DNA of 64,000 nt from contig CP001769.1 in assembly GCA_000024525.1 (NCBI GenBank), positions 1,116,001-1,180,000 of the forward strand, given 5' to 3'. The translations under genes and the position numbers were made by a program. The notes below the pieces were generated by a model. The model was not told where the DNA came from. It did no database searches and saw only the letters and a list, made by a program, of their open reading frames with translations. This DNA comes from Spirosoma linguale DSM 74 (GTDB lineage Bacteria; Bacteroidota; Bacteroidia; Cytophagales; Spirosomataceae). Shown piece by piece: positions 42,183 to 51,843 of the stretch (positions are counted from its first letter, which is position 1; every line of letters begins with the position of its first letter).

Positions 42183-43679
42183 ATGAAAAATAAACTTCTT
42201 ATCGGAACCCTTCTCCTTTGTCTGGGCCAGTTTTCGTGCAGTGATGATTTGCTGGTCACCACCGACCCGACCCGTATTGGCACCGACCTGTTTTATAAAA
42301 ATGAAACGCAGTTTTTGCAGGCGCTAAACGGCGTATATGGGCAGTTACAGAATATTACCAGCGCAGCCTATATCTTCCAGGAGTTTCCGTCCGACAATAC
42401 CACACTCGATTTCAACCCGCTCGACCGGGGCGGAGCGGCCGGCTGGGAAGCCTTTGAGTTCTCGACCGTTAACCAGGGCAATGGCGAAATTGCCAACGTC
42501 TGGAACCTGTATTATTCCGCCCTGTACAACACCAACTATACCCTGGAAAAACTGGCCGGTAGTACGCTCGATGCTGCCGTCAAAGCGCCCATCGAAGGGC
42601 AGTTGAAATTTTTGAGAGCTTACTTTTACTTTCATCTGGTTCAATATTTCGGGGATGTCGTACTGGTTACGTCGACGCTGGATAAGCCTGATAAAGCCTT
42701 TGAACTGGTTCGGTCTCCTCAGGCCGATGTGTGGGCGCAGATCGAGAAGGATTTAAAAGAGGCTGTTCCTTTACTACCGACTTCATTTCCCGCATCGCAG
42801 TTGGGTCGTGTTACCAAAGGGGCTGCTTTGGGCTTATTGGGGAAAGTTTACCTGACGCAGAAGAAATACAGCGATGCAGTGACGACCCTGAAACAGATAA
42901 CCGGCTACTCGCTAAATGCCGTCTATTCGGATAATTTCAATCCTGCCCGAAAAAACGGCCCAGAATCCCTGTTTGAAATTCAGTATCAGGGGGGCAATGA
43001 CTTGGGCGAATGGAGCACCTTTGCTTACGTATTCGCTCCCCGGCTGTCGGCAGGGGCCGTAACGGGATTTGCCAACACCACGCCCGGTGGACGGAATATT
43101 CCGACCAATGACATGATTGCGGCCTACGAACCCGGCGATCTGCGGAAGGATGCTTCGCTAAAAACCAGCTATACCCTGAACGGTACGGTCGTTCCTATCC
43201 CGTACGTGATTAAATTCACGTATCCCCACACCATCACGGGTCGTACGGACAACAACTGGCCGGTTCTGCGGTATGCCGATGTGCTGCTCATGCTGGCCGA
43301 AGCCATCAACGAGCAGTCGGGTCCAACGGCCGAAGCATACGGGCTTGTCAATCAGGTGCGTACACGGGCAGGGCTCAAGGCGTTGGATGGTCTCGATAAG
43401 GCAGCTTTCAAAGCGGCCGTGCTTAGGGAGAGACGCGTGGAATTGGCTTTTGAGAACCATCGCTGGTTCGATCTGAAACGGACCATGACACCCGCCGAAC
43501 TGACTGCCTTCATGAACGCACACGGAGCCAGAGAAAAAGCAAAGCCAACAGTAGATCGGGGCGGTATAGCGTTTAATGCATTGGATTATGTTTACAGCGA
43601 TTATGAATATTTTTTCCCGATTCCGGCACCTCAAATTCTGATTAATAATAAGCTAACTCAGAACGCGGGTTATCAATAA
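42183..43679 (+). CDS. SusD/RagB-family outer-membrane lipoprotein
   Basis: A 498-residue protein with a lipoprotein signal; the lipidated residue is Cys19 (LGQFSCSDD). Typical SusD features are an N-terminal TPR-type helical region (FLQALNGVYGQLQN, LKFLRAYFYFHLVQYFGDV) and the C-terminal RYADVLLMLAEAINEQSG and RERRVELAFENHRWFDLKR. It acts as the surface ligand-binding lid of the SusC transporter encoded 11 bp upstream. A hairpin (43700-43774) follows the stop. The ligand is unknown. Confidence 0.96.
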   Translation: MKNKLLIGTLLLCLGQFSCSDDLLVTTDPTRIGTDLFYKNETQFLQALNGVYGQLQNITSAAYIFQEFPSDNTTLDFNPLDRGGAAGWEAFEFSTVNQGNGEIANVWNLYYSALYNTNYTLEKLAGSTLDAAVKAPIEGQLKFLRAYFYFHLVQYFGDVVLVTSTLDKPDKAFELVRSPQADVWAQIEKDLKEAVPLLPTSFPASQLGRVTKGAALGLLGKVYLTQKKYSDAVTTLKQITGYSLNAVYSDNFNPARKNGPESLFEIQYQGGNDLGEWSTFAYVFAPRLSAGAVTGFANTTPGGRNIPTNDMIAAYEPGDLRKDASLKTSYTLNGTVVPIPYVIKFTYPHTITGRTDNNWPVLRYADVLLMLAEAINEQSGPTAEAYGLVNQVRTRAGLKALDGLDKAAFKAAVLRERRVELAFENHRWFDLKRTMTPAELTAFMNAHGAREKAKPTVDRGGIAFNALDYVYSDYEYFFPIPAPQILINNKLTQNAGYQ

Positions 43680-43699
43680 GCCGGGATGCTCATTGATGA

Positions 43700-43774
43700 T
43701 TCAGGTTGAGTCGGTCGCGTTAATGACGGGATGTAAGCAACTCGTCGTTAACGCGACTAGATCACTCGCCTGAA
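43700..43774. repeat. Imperfect long inverted repeat after SusD
   Basis: GTCGCGTTAA (43714-43723) pairs with 43748-43757 and outer TTCAGG (43700-43705) with 43769-43774. It may reduce transcription from SusCD into the cytochrome gene. Confidence 0.55.
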
Positions 43775-43819
43775 CCTATATGAATAAACCATTTTTTCTC
43801 AACCCATTACTGCAACGTA

Positions 43820-46177
43820 ATGACTGTATTAACTGAAACATTTTGGCTTTGGCAGTTTTTGGGCCGTCTGCACCCGCTGATGGTTCATTTTCCGGTAAGT
43901 TTATTGTGCATTGCACTCATACTCGAAGCGGTTGGCTGGTTCCGCAAATCGACCGAGTTACAGGCGGGTATCCGTGCCATGGTCTGGATCGGTACGATCA
44001 GTTCGGTGGTGGCGGCCGGGCTGGGACTGCTTCTGGTCAATCAGGACGATTACGGCGGCAACACCGTAATCGTGCACCAGTGGTCGGGTCTGGCAACGAT
44101 GGCCCTCGCCATATTGACCGTTCTCGCCCTGCGCTCCGGCCGGACCAGTTTATACCGGGGGTTATTAACTACCACCGTGTTGGGCGTGAGCCTGGCGGGT
44201 CATTACGGAGCCATGCTCACCCACGGCGACGACTACCTGAGCAGCGTGTTGCCGTTCGACAAAGGGGGGAGTTCGCCGGTAGAAAGTGAAACCAAATTTG
44301 CCTTCGCTACTGTCAATCAACCCCTGAACGACAAGCAGATTGGCGAACTGAATATGGAGGTTCGGTCCATTCTGGCGCACAATTGTTACAGTTGTCATAG
44401 TGCCACCAAAACCAAAGGCGGTCTGCGGCTGGACAAGAAAGAGTTAGTGATGAAAGGGGGCGAGGATGGCGTTATTCTGGTGGCTGGCCATCCGGAAGAT
44501 AGCGAAATCATCCGGCGGATCAAGCTCCCCGCCGGTCATAAAGAGGCTATGCCAACGAAGGGCAAACGCCTGTCTGAACATGACGTTGAGTTACTCGAAT
44601 ACTGGATTAAACAAGGCGCTCCCTGGCCAAGTGGCCCCGAAAAAAGCATTTACCGGGTAGCGGCTCTGGAACCCCGCTTACCTGAACTACCCAATGCCCC
44701 GGCCGGTATTACTAACCCCATCGACAAGTTTGTGAACGTCTATTTTCAGCAGCATAAACTGACCTGGAAGAACAGCGTAGACGATCGGACCTACATTCGT
44801 CGGGTTTCCCTGGATGTGGTGGGTTTACTGCCAACGCCCGAACAGATCAAGACATTCGTCGCTGACCAGCGACCCGACAAACGCGACCTGCTTGTTAAGG
44901 AGCTGCTAAATCGAAATACCGACTACGCTCAGCACTGGCTAACTTTCTGGAACGACGCCCTCCGCAATGATTATACCGGTACGGGCTACATTACCGGTGG
45001 TCGGTTCGACATTACCAGTTGGCTTTATAACTCGCTGAAAACCAACAAACCTTATAATCAGTTTGTGCGTGAACTGGTAAGCCCTACCAAAGAATCGGCG
45101 GGGTTTATCAAGGGCATCAAGTGGCGCGGAACGATTAATTCGAGCCAGCGCACCGAAATGCAGGCCGCGCAAAACGTATCGCAGGTGCTGCTTGGGCTCA
45201 ATCTCAAGTGTGCGTCGTGTCACGATAGCTTTATAAGCGACTGGAAACTGGCCGATGCCTATGCCTTTGCCAACGTATTTGCCGATACAACCCTGGAGAT
45301 CAATCGCTGCGATAAGCCGACAGGCAAAAAAGCCGGTACACGCATCATCTTCGAAAAACTGGGTACTATCAATGGCAAAGCAACTACCGACGAACGACTC
45401 AAAGAACTGGCCGATTTTCTGGTGCAGCCCAAAGACGGCCGATTGTACCGCACGGTGGTGAACCGGATTTGGGCGCAGGTGATGGGCCGGGGAATCATTG
45501 AGCCGGTCGATGTGATGGATAACGACCCTTGGAGTCAGGATCTGCTGGACTGGCTGGCGTCTGATTTCGTTACGAATGGCTACGACATCAAAAAGCTGAT
45601 GTACACCATTCTAACCTCGAAAACCTATCAGCTTCCTTCTGTTGGGCTCAAAGAAGCGGACATGATCACGGCCCCCAACTTTGTTTTTCAGGGTATGGTA
45701 CGCCGTCGCTTAACCGCCGAGCAGTTTGCCGATGCCGTCAGTCTGGCGTTCAGCCCGGTTTATGCCGACACATCGATTGTGGAGAAGCAGTTTCCGCAGC
45801 AACTCAAAAAAGAAATGCCGTTTCCACGGGCGTCTCTGGTTAAAAACGACCCGTTCCTGACTGCTCTGGGCCGCCCGAACCGCGAAACGGTCAGCACCAG
45901 CCGGTCGTCGCAGGCGAACCTGTTGCAGGCTCTGGAGCTAACCAACGGGGAGAAGTTCAACGATGCCCTTAAGCGCGGGGCTCAGCAATGGAAAGCTACC
46001 TACCCAACGTCGGATGTGCTGGTACGAAATCTCTACTGGAAAGCGCTGGGCCGGGAGCCAAAACCCAATGAAATGGCCGTTGCACAGAAAATTGTGGGCA
46101 AAAACCCCAGCACAGAGGGAATTCAGGATCTGGTATGGGCTATCAGCCTGCACCCCGAGTTTCAGTTAATTTATTGA
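43820..46177 (+). CDS. DUF2231-cytochrome c-DUF1549-DUF1553 fusion protein
   Basis: A 785-residue membrane-anchored protein. Residues 1-150 are a DUF2231-type membrane domain with the motifs GRLHPLMVHFP and GHYGAMLTHGD. A planctomycete-type cytochrome c domain follows, with haem motif C189YSCH193 and probable distal Met in KEAMPTKGK. Next are DUF1549 (~290-510; RRVSLDVVGLLPTPEQI) with a second CxxCH at C464ASCH468, and DUF1553 (~545-780; LYRTVVNRIWAQVMGRGI, GYDIKKLMYTILTSKTYQ). DUF1549/DUF1553 proteins are of unknown activity and usually paired with DUF1501, as here (46323). Fusion to DUF2231 suggests electron transfer at the inner membrane. The conserved His residues in the membrane part could bind haem b, which is speculative. 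Confidence 0.88.
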   Translation: MTVLTETFWLWQFLGRLHPLMVHFPVSLLCIALILEAVGWFRKSTELQAGIRAMVWIGTISSVVAAGLGLLLVNQDDYGGNTVIVHQWSGLATMALAILTVLALRSGRTSLYRGLLTTTVLGVSLAGHYGAMLTHGDDYLSSVLPFDKGGSSPVESETKFAFATVNQPLNDKQIGELNMEVRSILAHNCYSCHSATKTKGGLRLDKKELVMKGGEDGVILVAGHPEDSEIIRRIKLPAGHKEAMPTKGKRLSEHDVELLEYWIKQGAPWPSGPEKSIYRVAALEPRLPELPNAPAGITNPIDKFVNVYFQQHKLTWKNSVDDRTYIRRVSLDVVGLLPTPEQIKTFVADQRPDKRDLLVKELLNRNTDYAQHWLTFWNDALRNDYTGTGYITGGRFDITSWLYNSLKTNKPYNQFVRELVSPTKESAGFIKGIKWRGTINSSQRTEMQAAQNVSQVLLGLNLKCASCHDSFISDWKLADAYAFANVFADTTLEINRCDKPTGKKAGTRIIFEKLGTINGKATTDERLKELADFLVQPKDGRLYRTVVNRIWAQVMGRGIIEPVDVMDNDPWSQDLLDWLASDFVTNGYDIKKLMYTILTSKTYQLPSVGLKEADMITAPNFVFQGMVRRRLTAEQFADAVSLAFSPVYADTSIVEKQFPQQLKKEMPFPRASLVKNDPFLTALGRPNRETVSTSRSSQANLLQALELTNGEKFNDALKRGAQQWKATYPTSDVLVRNLYWKALGREPKPNEMAVAQKIVGKNPSTEGIQDLVWAISLHPEFQLIY

Positions 46178-46322
46178 TAAGCCTTTTGCCAGAACCCGAC
46201 ATCACGGCCCGGCCCCGACACCGCAGAACGGAGCCCGACAATAAAGTAAAAAATAACGAACAACGTCTTATAACTGCCTGATGTACAACTTGTACACCCG
46301 GTGCTCTAGAGGGAATAGAAAT

Positions 46323-47759
46323 ATGAATACGAACTGGAATAGACGGGAATTTCTACAAAAAACCAGTGCTGCAACCATGGCTGCCCTGGCAGCAGGAGCC
46401 CCTGTATCAAGCCTGTTATCGGGTTGCAGCCGGACGCGGAAGCCGGGTGAAACAACGGGCACCGCCGATACGGTCATTCTGCTCTGGATGGCGGGCGGTA
46501 TGGCGCATACAGAAACGTTCGACCCCAAACGGTACACCCCTTTTGAGAAAGGGATGGAAGGAAACCGGGTGTTGAGTACCTTCAAATCGGTTCCGACCGT
46601 GCTGGATGGCATTCATTTTTCGGACGGGCTTCAGTCCATCGGAAAGGTGATGGACAAGGGAACGTTGATTCGATCCTACGTGGCTGCGGATATGGGGCAC
46701 ATCCTGCACTCCCGTCACCAGTACCATTGGCACACCTCTTATGAGCCACCCCAAACCGTAGCGGCTCCGCATATCGGTTCATGGATTGCTAAAGAGCTTG
46801 GCCCAAAAAATCCGGTCATCCCGGCATTTGTCGACATTGGTCAGCGGTTCACGGTGGGCGAGGCCGAAGAGTTGAAAGCTTTTCATACCGCCGGTTTTCT
46901 GGGGAATGAATATGGCCCGTTCTTTATTCCGGACCCAAGTCAGGGGCTGGAAAGTGTTCGGCCGCCGGTGGGCATGGATGCCAAACGATTTGAACGCCGG
47001 AACCAACTGTATAACGATCTGATCAGTGGCGGACCAATGGGCGAGTTTGGGAGTGATTACCAGAAGGAATCGCTCAAGCGGTCGATGGAACAGGCCTATA
47101 TGCTGCTCAATTCGCCTGAAGCCAAGGCATTCGACCTGAGTAAAGAACCTAAAGCGAGCTACGACATTTATAATACCGGCAAGTTCGGGCTGGGCTGTTT
47201 GCTGGCCCGTCGTCTGACCGAACAGGGTGCCCGGTTTATTAGCGTCACAACTGAATACGAGCCGTTTAAAGGCTGGGACACCCATGAAAACGGACATACC
47301 CGGCTGGAAGACATGAAAAAACAAATTGATGGGCCTATTGCACAGCTCATCAAGGATTTGGATAAAACCGGCCACCTCGACCGGACCATTGTTATTCTGG
47401 CCAGCGAGTTCAGCCGGGATATGATGGTAGAAGGACGACCGGACGCTAAAGTACGGGAGCAGGTGAAGCAACCCGAAATTCTGTCCGACCTGAAATTCTA
47501 CGGTATGCACCGTCACTTTACGGATGGCTGTTCGATTCTGATGTTTGGCGGAGGCATCAAAAAAGGATTCGTCTACGGCAAAACCGCCGATGAGCGCCCG
47601 TGTAAGACGATCGAGAATCCAATCCATATTGAAGGCATTCACCAGACGATCTACCACGCGCTGGGCATTGCCCCTGATACCCATTATGAAGTGGAAAAAC
47701 GCCCATTCTATTCAACACCGGATGGAAAAGGGAAGGCCGTCATGGACTTGCTGGCGTAG
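46323..47759 (+). CDS. DUF1501 protein, Tat-exported lipoprotein
   Basis: A 478-residue protein with a twin-arginine signal (NRREFLQKTSAATMAAL) and a lipobox LLSGC35. The DUF1501 core includes LLWMAGGMAHTETFDPKR, GWDTHENGH, TIVILASEFSRD and FGGGIKKGFVYGKT. The fold is related to sulfatases and alkaline phosphatases, but no sulfatase Cys/Ser-x-P-x-R motif is visible, and no activity is established for the family. ATG 46323 supplies the Tat signal; an upstream codon at 46281 is rejected. It is partner of the DUF1549/DUF1553 protein just upstream, the arrangement normal for these families. Tat export suggests it folds with a cofactor in the cytoplasm. Confidence 0.9.
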   Translation: MNTNWNRREFLQKTSAATMAALAAGAPVSSLLSGCSRTRKPGETTGTADTVILLWMAGGMAHTETFDPKRYTPFEKGMEGNRVLSTFKSVPTVLDGIHFSDGLQSIGKVMDKGTLIRSYVAADMGHILHSRHQYHWHTSYEPPQTVAAPHIGSWIAKELGPKNPVIPAFVDIGQRFTVGEAEELKAFHTAGFLGNEYGPFFIPDPSQGLESVRPPVGMDAKRFERRNQLYNDLISGGPMGEFGSDYQKESLKRSMEQAYMLLNSPEAKAFDLSKEPKASYDIYNTGKFGLGCLLARRLTEQGARFISVTTEYEPFKGWDTHENGHTRLEDMKKQIDGPIAQLIKDLDKTGHLDRTIVILASEFSRDMMVEGRPDAKVREQVKQPEILSDLKFYGMHRHFTDGCSILMFGGGIKKGFVYGKTADERPCKTIENPIHIEGIHQTIYHALGIAPDTHYEVEKRPFYSTPDGKGKAVMDLLA

Positions 47760-47796
47760 ACGTCACGTTAACATCGGGCGTCGAGCGTAACGCGTC

Positions 47797-47910
47797 GATA
47801 GCGCGAACGTCTTCGTTCGTGCTACCTATTTCCCGGCCTCTGGCTGGACGTAATTGTAACCGGCCGGAGGCCCAAGAATAAGCAGCACGAACGAAGACGT
47901 TCGCGCTATC
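47797..47910. repeat. Long inverted repeat, 27-bp perfect arms
   Basis: Arms 47797-47823 and 47884-47910 are exact complements. The 60-nt loop holds a second GC-rich stem (GGCCTCTGGC pairing with one mismatch). It fills most of the gap between the first DUF1501 gene and the second cytochrome gene and ends 27 bp before its ATG. Confidence 0.85.
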
Positions 47911-47937
47911 GGGTTCGCGCTAAACAAATTGTTCGGT

Positions 47938-50268
47938 ATGCATAAAAGTGCTTTTTATATCATTGGACTGATTGCCGGGGTTGTCGTGTATCTGCAATCC
48001 TGTTCAACGAGTTCGTCCAGCCGGGTTATTGACCAGGGCCGGTCGGATAACATACCCGAAACAATCAGCTATAACTTCGATATCCGGCCCATTCTTTCCG
48101 ATAAGTGTCTGGCCTGCCACGGGCCGGATGCCAACAAGCGGGAGGCTGGTCTGCGACTCGATATGGCTGAAAGTGCGTACAAAGCCTTAAAAGAGCATCC
48201 ATCGGCTCATGCGCTGGTGCCGGGTAAGCCCGAGCTGTCGGAAGTGTTTCTGCGCATTACCTCGCCCGATACGTCGATCATGATGCCCCCGCCCGCATCG
48301 AACCTAAAGCTGACCGCCCGCGAAATAAAGCTGATCGAGAAATGGATTCAGCAAGGGGCAGCTTATGAAAAACATTGGTCGTTTGTTCCGCCCAAAAAAC
48401 CGGGTGTGCCAACCGTAAAACTGGCCGAGTGGCCCAGGAATGAAATTGATTATTTTATCCTGCAAAAGCAGGAGCAGCAGGGGGTAACGCCAAACGAAGA
48501 AGCCGATAAAGAACGATTGCTCAAGCGGCTGAGTCTGGATTTGGTCGGCTTGCCGCCTACACTTGCCTTAATGGATGGCTTCCTGGCCGACAAGAGTGCT
48601 AATGCGTATGAAAAAGTTGTCGATCAGCTACTGAAAAACCCGGCTTATGGGGAGAAAATGGCGTTGCACTGGCTCGATCTGGCCCGGTATGCCGACTCGC
48701 ACGGGTATCAGGATGATGGGTATCGGACGCAGTGGCCCTGGCGAGACTGGGTGATTCATGCCTTCAACAAAAACATGCATTACAACGATTTCGTGAGCTG
48801 GCAACTGGCGGGCGATCTGATGCCCAACAGTACTAAAGAACAACTGCTGGCTACGGGCTTCAACCGGAATCATAAAATCACCGAAGAAGGGGGCGTCATT
48901 CCCGAAGAGTACCGGACCATGTACGTGACCGACCGGACCGATCTGTTTGGCAAGGGATTGCTCGGCGTAACCATCGAATGCGCCCATTGTCACGACCATA
49001 AGTACGACCCCTTCTCGCATAAAGAGTATTACCAGCTTTTCGCGTTTTTCAATAATGTGAAAGAGGTTGGGATTGAGTCCGTTATTGGTGGCCCCGATAC
49101 GTACGCCAAGAAACCATTGATGGAAATTAGTGATGAGGAGGTAAAAAGTATCCTGTCGTTCGTCAATAAACGGGATACCAACCGCCTGATCGTGTCCGTG
49201 ATGGGTGATCTGGATACCACCCGAAAAACATTTATTCTCAAGCGCGGAGTGTACGATGCACCCGGTGATGAAGTGCAGCCCGGAACGCCCAAAGCCATCT
49301 TGCCCTTCAATCCCAGCTACCCCAAAAACCGACTTGGGCTGGCCCAATGGTTGTTCGACAAGAAAAACCCGCTTACGGCCAGGGTGTATGTTAATCTACT
49401 ATGGCAGGAGTTCTTCGGAAAAGGCATCGTTCGCACAGCCGGCGATTTCGGGATGCAGGGCGAACTGCCTTCCCATCCCGAACTGCTCGACTGGCTGGCG
49501 GTCGATTTCATGGAGCATAACTGGGACATTAAACGGCTGGTAAAACAGATGGTGACCTCTGCTACTTACCGTCAGTCGGCCGTGATTACGCCTGAGAAAC
49601 TGGCTGCCGATCCGGACAACCGGTTACTGGCCCGAGGGCCGCGTTATCGTATCCATGCCGAATTTGTGAAGGATCTGGTATTGAGCAGTAGCGGGTTGCT
49701 GAACCCCACCATCGGCGGTCCCAGCGTGAAGCCCTATCAACCCGCCGGTTTGTGGGAAGGAGCAACGTCGGGGCGGGGTCTGCTGTCGATGTACACGCAG
49801 GATCATGGACCAAGCCTGTACCGGCGTGGTATGTATACCCTGATCAAACGTACGGTTCCGCCCCCGTCGATGGCTATTTTCGACGCCAGCAACCGCGATC
49901 TCTGCGAAGTAAAACGGCTGAAAACCAATACGCCCCTACAAGCGCTGGTTATGATGAATGACCCCACCGTACTGGAAGCGTCGCGTGTACTGGCCGCCCG
50001 GCTGCTGCAGGAGCGGGGAGACGTAAATGCCAAGATAGAAAAGGCATTTCGGCTGATTGTCAGTCGAAAACCAAATGAGAAGGAAGTCGCTATCCTGAGT
50101 GATTATTACAATAAAGAACTAGGGAAATCGACCCGAGCGAGTGCCGAGAAGTCGCTGGCAGTGGGCGAGTATCCAATTCCGGCCAACATTGACAAAGTGA
50201 AGCTTGCCGCCCTGATGCGGGTTATGACAACCATTTATAATCTCGAAGAAACCATCACTAAGTCCTGA
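47938..50268 (+). CDS. Cytochrome c-DUF1549-DUF1553 lipoprotein
   Basis: A 776-residue lipoprotein (lipobox LQSC22). The N-terminal planctomycete-type cytochrome c domain has C57LACH61 and distal Met in IMMPPPAS. DUF1549 follows (~145-365; RLSLDLVGLPPT) with a second haem motif C348AHCH352 in AHCHDHKYDPFSHKEYY. DUF1553 runs ~440-700 (YPKNRLGLAQWLFDKKNPLT, LLWQEFFGKGIVRTAGDFG, LPSHPELLDWLAVDF). ATG 47938 is used; the frame also has a TTG at 47929. It resembles canonical planctomycete proteins of this type more closely than the fusion at 43820, though more compact. The DUF1501 gene follows after 5 bp, so the two are co-transcribed. The function is unknown; a periplasmic electron-transfer or oxidation role is inferred from the haem sites. 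Confidence 0.92.
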   Translation: MHKSAFYIIGLIAGVVVYLQSCSTSSSSRVIDQGRSDNIPETISYNFDIRPILSDKCLACHGPDANKREAGLRLDMAESAYKALKEHPSAHALVPGKPELSEVFLRITSPDTSIMMPPPASNLKLTAREIKLIEKWIQQGAAYEKHWSFVPPKKPGVPTVKLAEWPRNEIDYFILQKQEQQGVTPNEEADKERLLKRLSLDLVGLPPTLALMDGFLADKSANAYEKVVDQLLKNPAYGEKMALHWLDLARYADSHGYQDDGYRTQWPWRDWVIHAFNKNMHYNDFVSWQLAGDLMPNSTKEQLLATGFNRNHKITEEGGVIPEEYRTMYVTDRTDLFGKGLLGVTIECAHCHDHKYDPFSHKEYYQLFAFFNNVKEVGIESVIGGPDTYAKKPLMEISDEEVKSILSFVNKRDTNRLIVSVMGDLDTTRKTFILKRGVYDAPGDEVQPGTPKAILPFNPSYPKNRLGLAQWLFDKKNPLTARVYVNLLWQEFFGKGIVRTAGDFGMQGELPSHPELLDWLAVDFMEHNWDIKRLVKQMVTSATYRQSAVITPEKLAADPDNRLLARGPRYRIHAEFVKDLVLSSSGLLNPTIGGPSVKPYQPAGLWEGATSGRGLLSMYTQDHGPSLYRRGMYTLIKRTVPPPSMAIFDASNRDLCEVKRLKTNTPLQALVMMNDPTVLEASRVLAARLLQERGDVNAKIEKAFRLIVSRKPNEKEVAILSDYYNKELGKSTRASAEKSLAVGEYPIPANIDKVKLAALMRVMTTIYNLEETITKS

Positions 50269-50273
50269 CCGTC

Positions 50274-51728
50274 ATGGAAAAAGAAATTCTCGAACACGGC
50301 CTCAATTTTAACCGGCGTCGTTTTCTGTCCAGACTTAGCTTAGGGCTGGGCAGCGCTGCGCTGGGTTCGTTGTTAATTCCTGACCTCTTCAGCGGAAGTA
50401 GTACGGATGAGGATGGCCTGACAGTTGGTATTCCGCATTTTGCCCCCAAAGCCAAACGGGTCATCTACCTGTTTCAGAACGGAGCGCCTTCCCAGCAGGA
50501 ATTGTTTGACTACAAGCCCAAGCTGCGGGAAATGATGGGGCAGGAGTTGCCGCCCTCCGTTCGCGGTACGCAACGACTCACGGGCATGACGGCCAACCAG
50601 AAGGAGTTTCCGATGGTGGGTTCATTTGTCGACTTCAAGCAATACGGCGAGTCGCGGGCCTGGGTTAGCGACCTGTTTCCGTACACCGCCAAAATAGTTG
50701 ACGACCTGTGCATTGTGAAGTCGATGTTTACGGAGGCCATCAACCACGACCCGGCCCTGACGTTTTTACAGACGGGTTCGCAGCAGGGTAACCGGCCGAG
50801 CATGGGCTCGTGGTTGAGCTACGGCTTGGGGAACGAGAATAAAAACCTTCCTAATTTCACGGTACTGCTTTCACGCGGGATTGGTAACGGGCAGGGCGTT
50901 TACTCCAAGCTATGGTCGAACGGCTTCCTGGATTCCGTGCATCAGGGCGTTCAGTTCAGCAAGGGCGAAGACCCGGTACTCTATCTGCGCGACCCCGAAG
51001 GCATGAGTCGAAAGGATCGGCGGGATATGCTCGATAATCTGGCTCAGCTCAATGACCTGTCGTATCAGGAGTTTGGCGATCCGGAGATAGCCGCTAAAGT
51101 GAAGCAGTACGAAATGGCTTACCGGATGCAAACAGCCGTGCCGGAGGTGATGGACCTGTCGAAAGAGCCGGACGATATCATTAAACTCTACGGCCCCGAC
51201 TGTCTGGTGCCCGGTACGTTTGCCGCCAACTGCCTGCTGGCGCGTAAATTATCCGAAAATGGCGTTCGCTTTGTTCAGCTGTACCACCAGGGATGGGATC
51301 AGCACGGCAACTTACCCTTCGAAATAGCCAAACAGGCAAAGGACGTCGATCAGGCATCGGCAGCGCTGGTTACCGACCTAAAACAGCGGGGTTTGCTGGA
51401 TGAAACGCTGGTTATCTGGGGCGGTGAATTTGGCCGGACAAGTTACACACAGGGCAAACTCACCAAAGAAAATTACGGTCGCGATCACCATCCGCGCTGC
51501 TTCACCATCTGGATGGCGGGCGGTGGTATCAAGCCCGGTATGGTGTATGGCGAAACCGACGATGTAGGCTATAACATCATCAAAGACCCCGTTCATGTGC
51601 ATGATTTCCAGGCTACGGTTCTGAACCAACTGGGGCTTAACCATGAAAAACTAATCTTCAAACATCAGGGTCGGCGGTACCGATTGACGGACGTATCCGG
51701 GAAAGTGATACACGACATTATCGCCTAG
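50274..51728 (+). CDS. DUF1501 protein, Tat-exported
   Basis: A 484-residue protein with a twin-arginine signal (FNRRRFLSRLSLGLGSAALG, Arg14-16). Core motifs are YLFQNGAPSQQELFDYKP, MFTEAINHDPALTFLQTG, GWDQHGNLP, TLVIWGGEFGRTSYTQG and DHHPRCFTIWMAGGGIKPG, the classic DUF1501 pattern and better conserved than in the copy at 46323. It starts 5 bp after the DUF1549/DUF1553 gene, a tight operon pair. The two probably form a functional unit in the periplasm. Fold related to alkaline phosphatase; reaction unknown. Confidence 0.93.
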   Translation: MEKEILEHGLNFNRRRFLSRLSLGLGSAALGSLLIPDLFSGSSTDEDGLTVGIPHFAPKAKRVIYLFQNGAPSQQELFDYKPKLREMMGQELPPSVRGTQRLTGMTANQKEFPMVGSFVDFKQYGESRAWVSDLFPYTAKIVDDLCIVKSMFTEAINHDPALTFLQTGSQQGNRPSMGSWLSYGLGNENKNLPNFTVLLSRGIGNGQGVYSKLWSNGFLDSVHQGVQFSKGEDPVLYLRDPEGMSRKDRRDMLDNLAQLNDLSYQEFGDPEIAAKVKQYEMAYRMQTAVPEVMDLSKEPDDIIKLYGPDCLVPGTFAANCLLARKLSENGVRFVQLYHQGWDQHGNLPFEIAKQAKDVDQASAALVTDLKQRGLLDETLVIWGGEFGRTSYTQGKLTKENYGRDHHPRCFTIWMAGGGIKPGMVYGETDDVGYNIIKDPVHVHDFQATVLNQLGLNHEKLIFKHQGRRYRLTDVSGKVIHDIIA

Positions 51729-51741
51729 CGAGTTTGTTTCG

Positions 51742-51824
51742 AACAGCTTCCAGCTGTTTGCAGACGGCTAATTGGCCACGATTCCTTAACTGAATTTTTA
51801 TTACAAACAGCTTCCAGCTGTTTG
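51742..51824. repeat. Two copies of a 19-bp palindromic repeat
   Basis: AACAGCTTCCAGCTGTTTG occurs identically at 51742-51760 and 51806-51824, 64 bp apart. Each can fold alone (AAACAGCT-TCC-AGCTGTTT at the second copy). They lie between the DUF1501 and DUF2231 genes. This could be a transcription-end or mRNA-processing element, or a binding-site pair. Confidence 0.75.
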
Positions 51825-51843
51825 GCACTCAATTAAGTCGAAC

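Noticed and set aside
46323..51728. DUF1501 proteins as sulfatases
   Set aside because: The fold is related, but no sulfatase Cys/Ser-x-P-x-R maturation motif is visible in either copy.
51742..51824. Possible CRISPR-like array from the repeated 19-mer
   Set aside because: Only two copies, a single spacer of unusual length and no Cas gene nearby.
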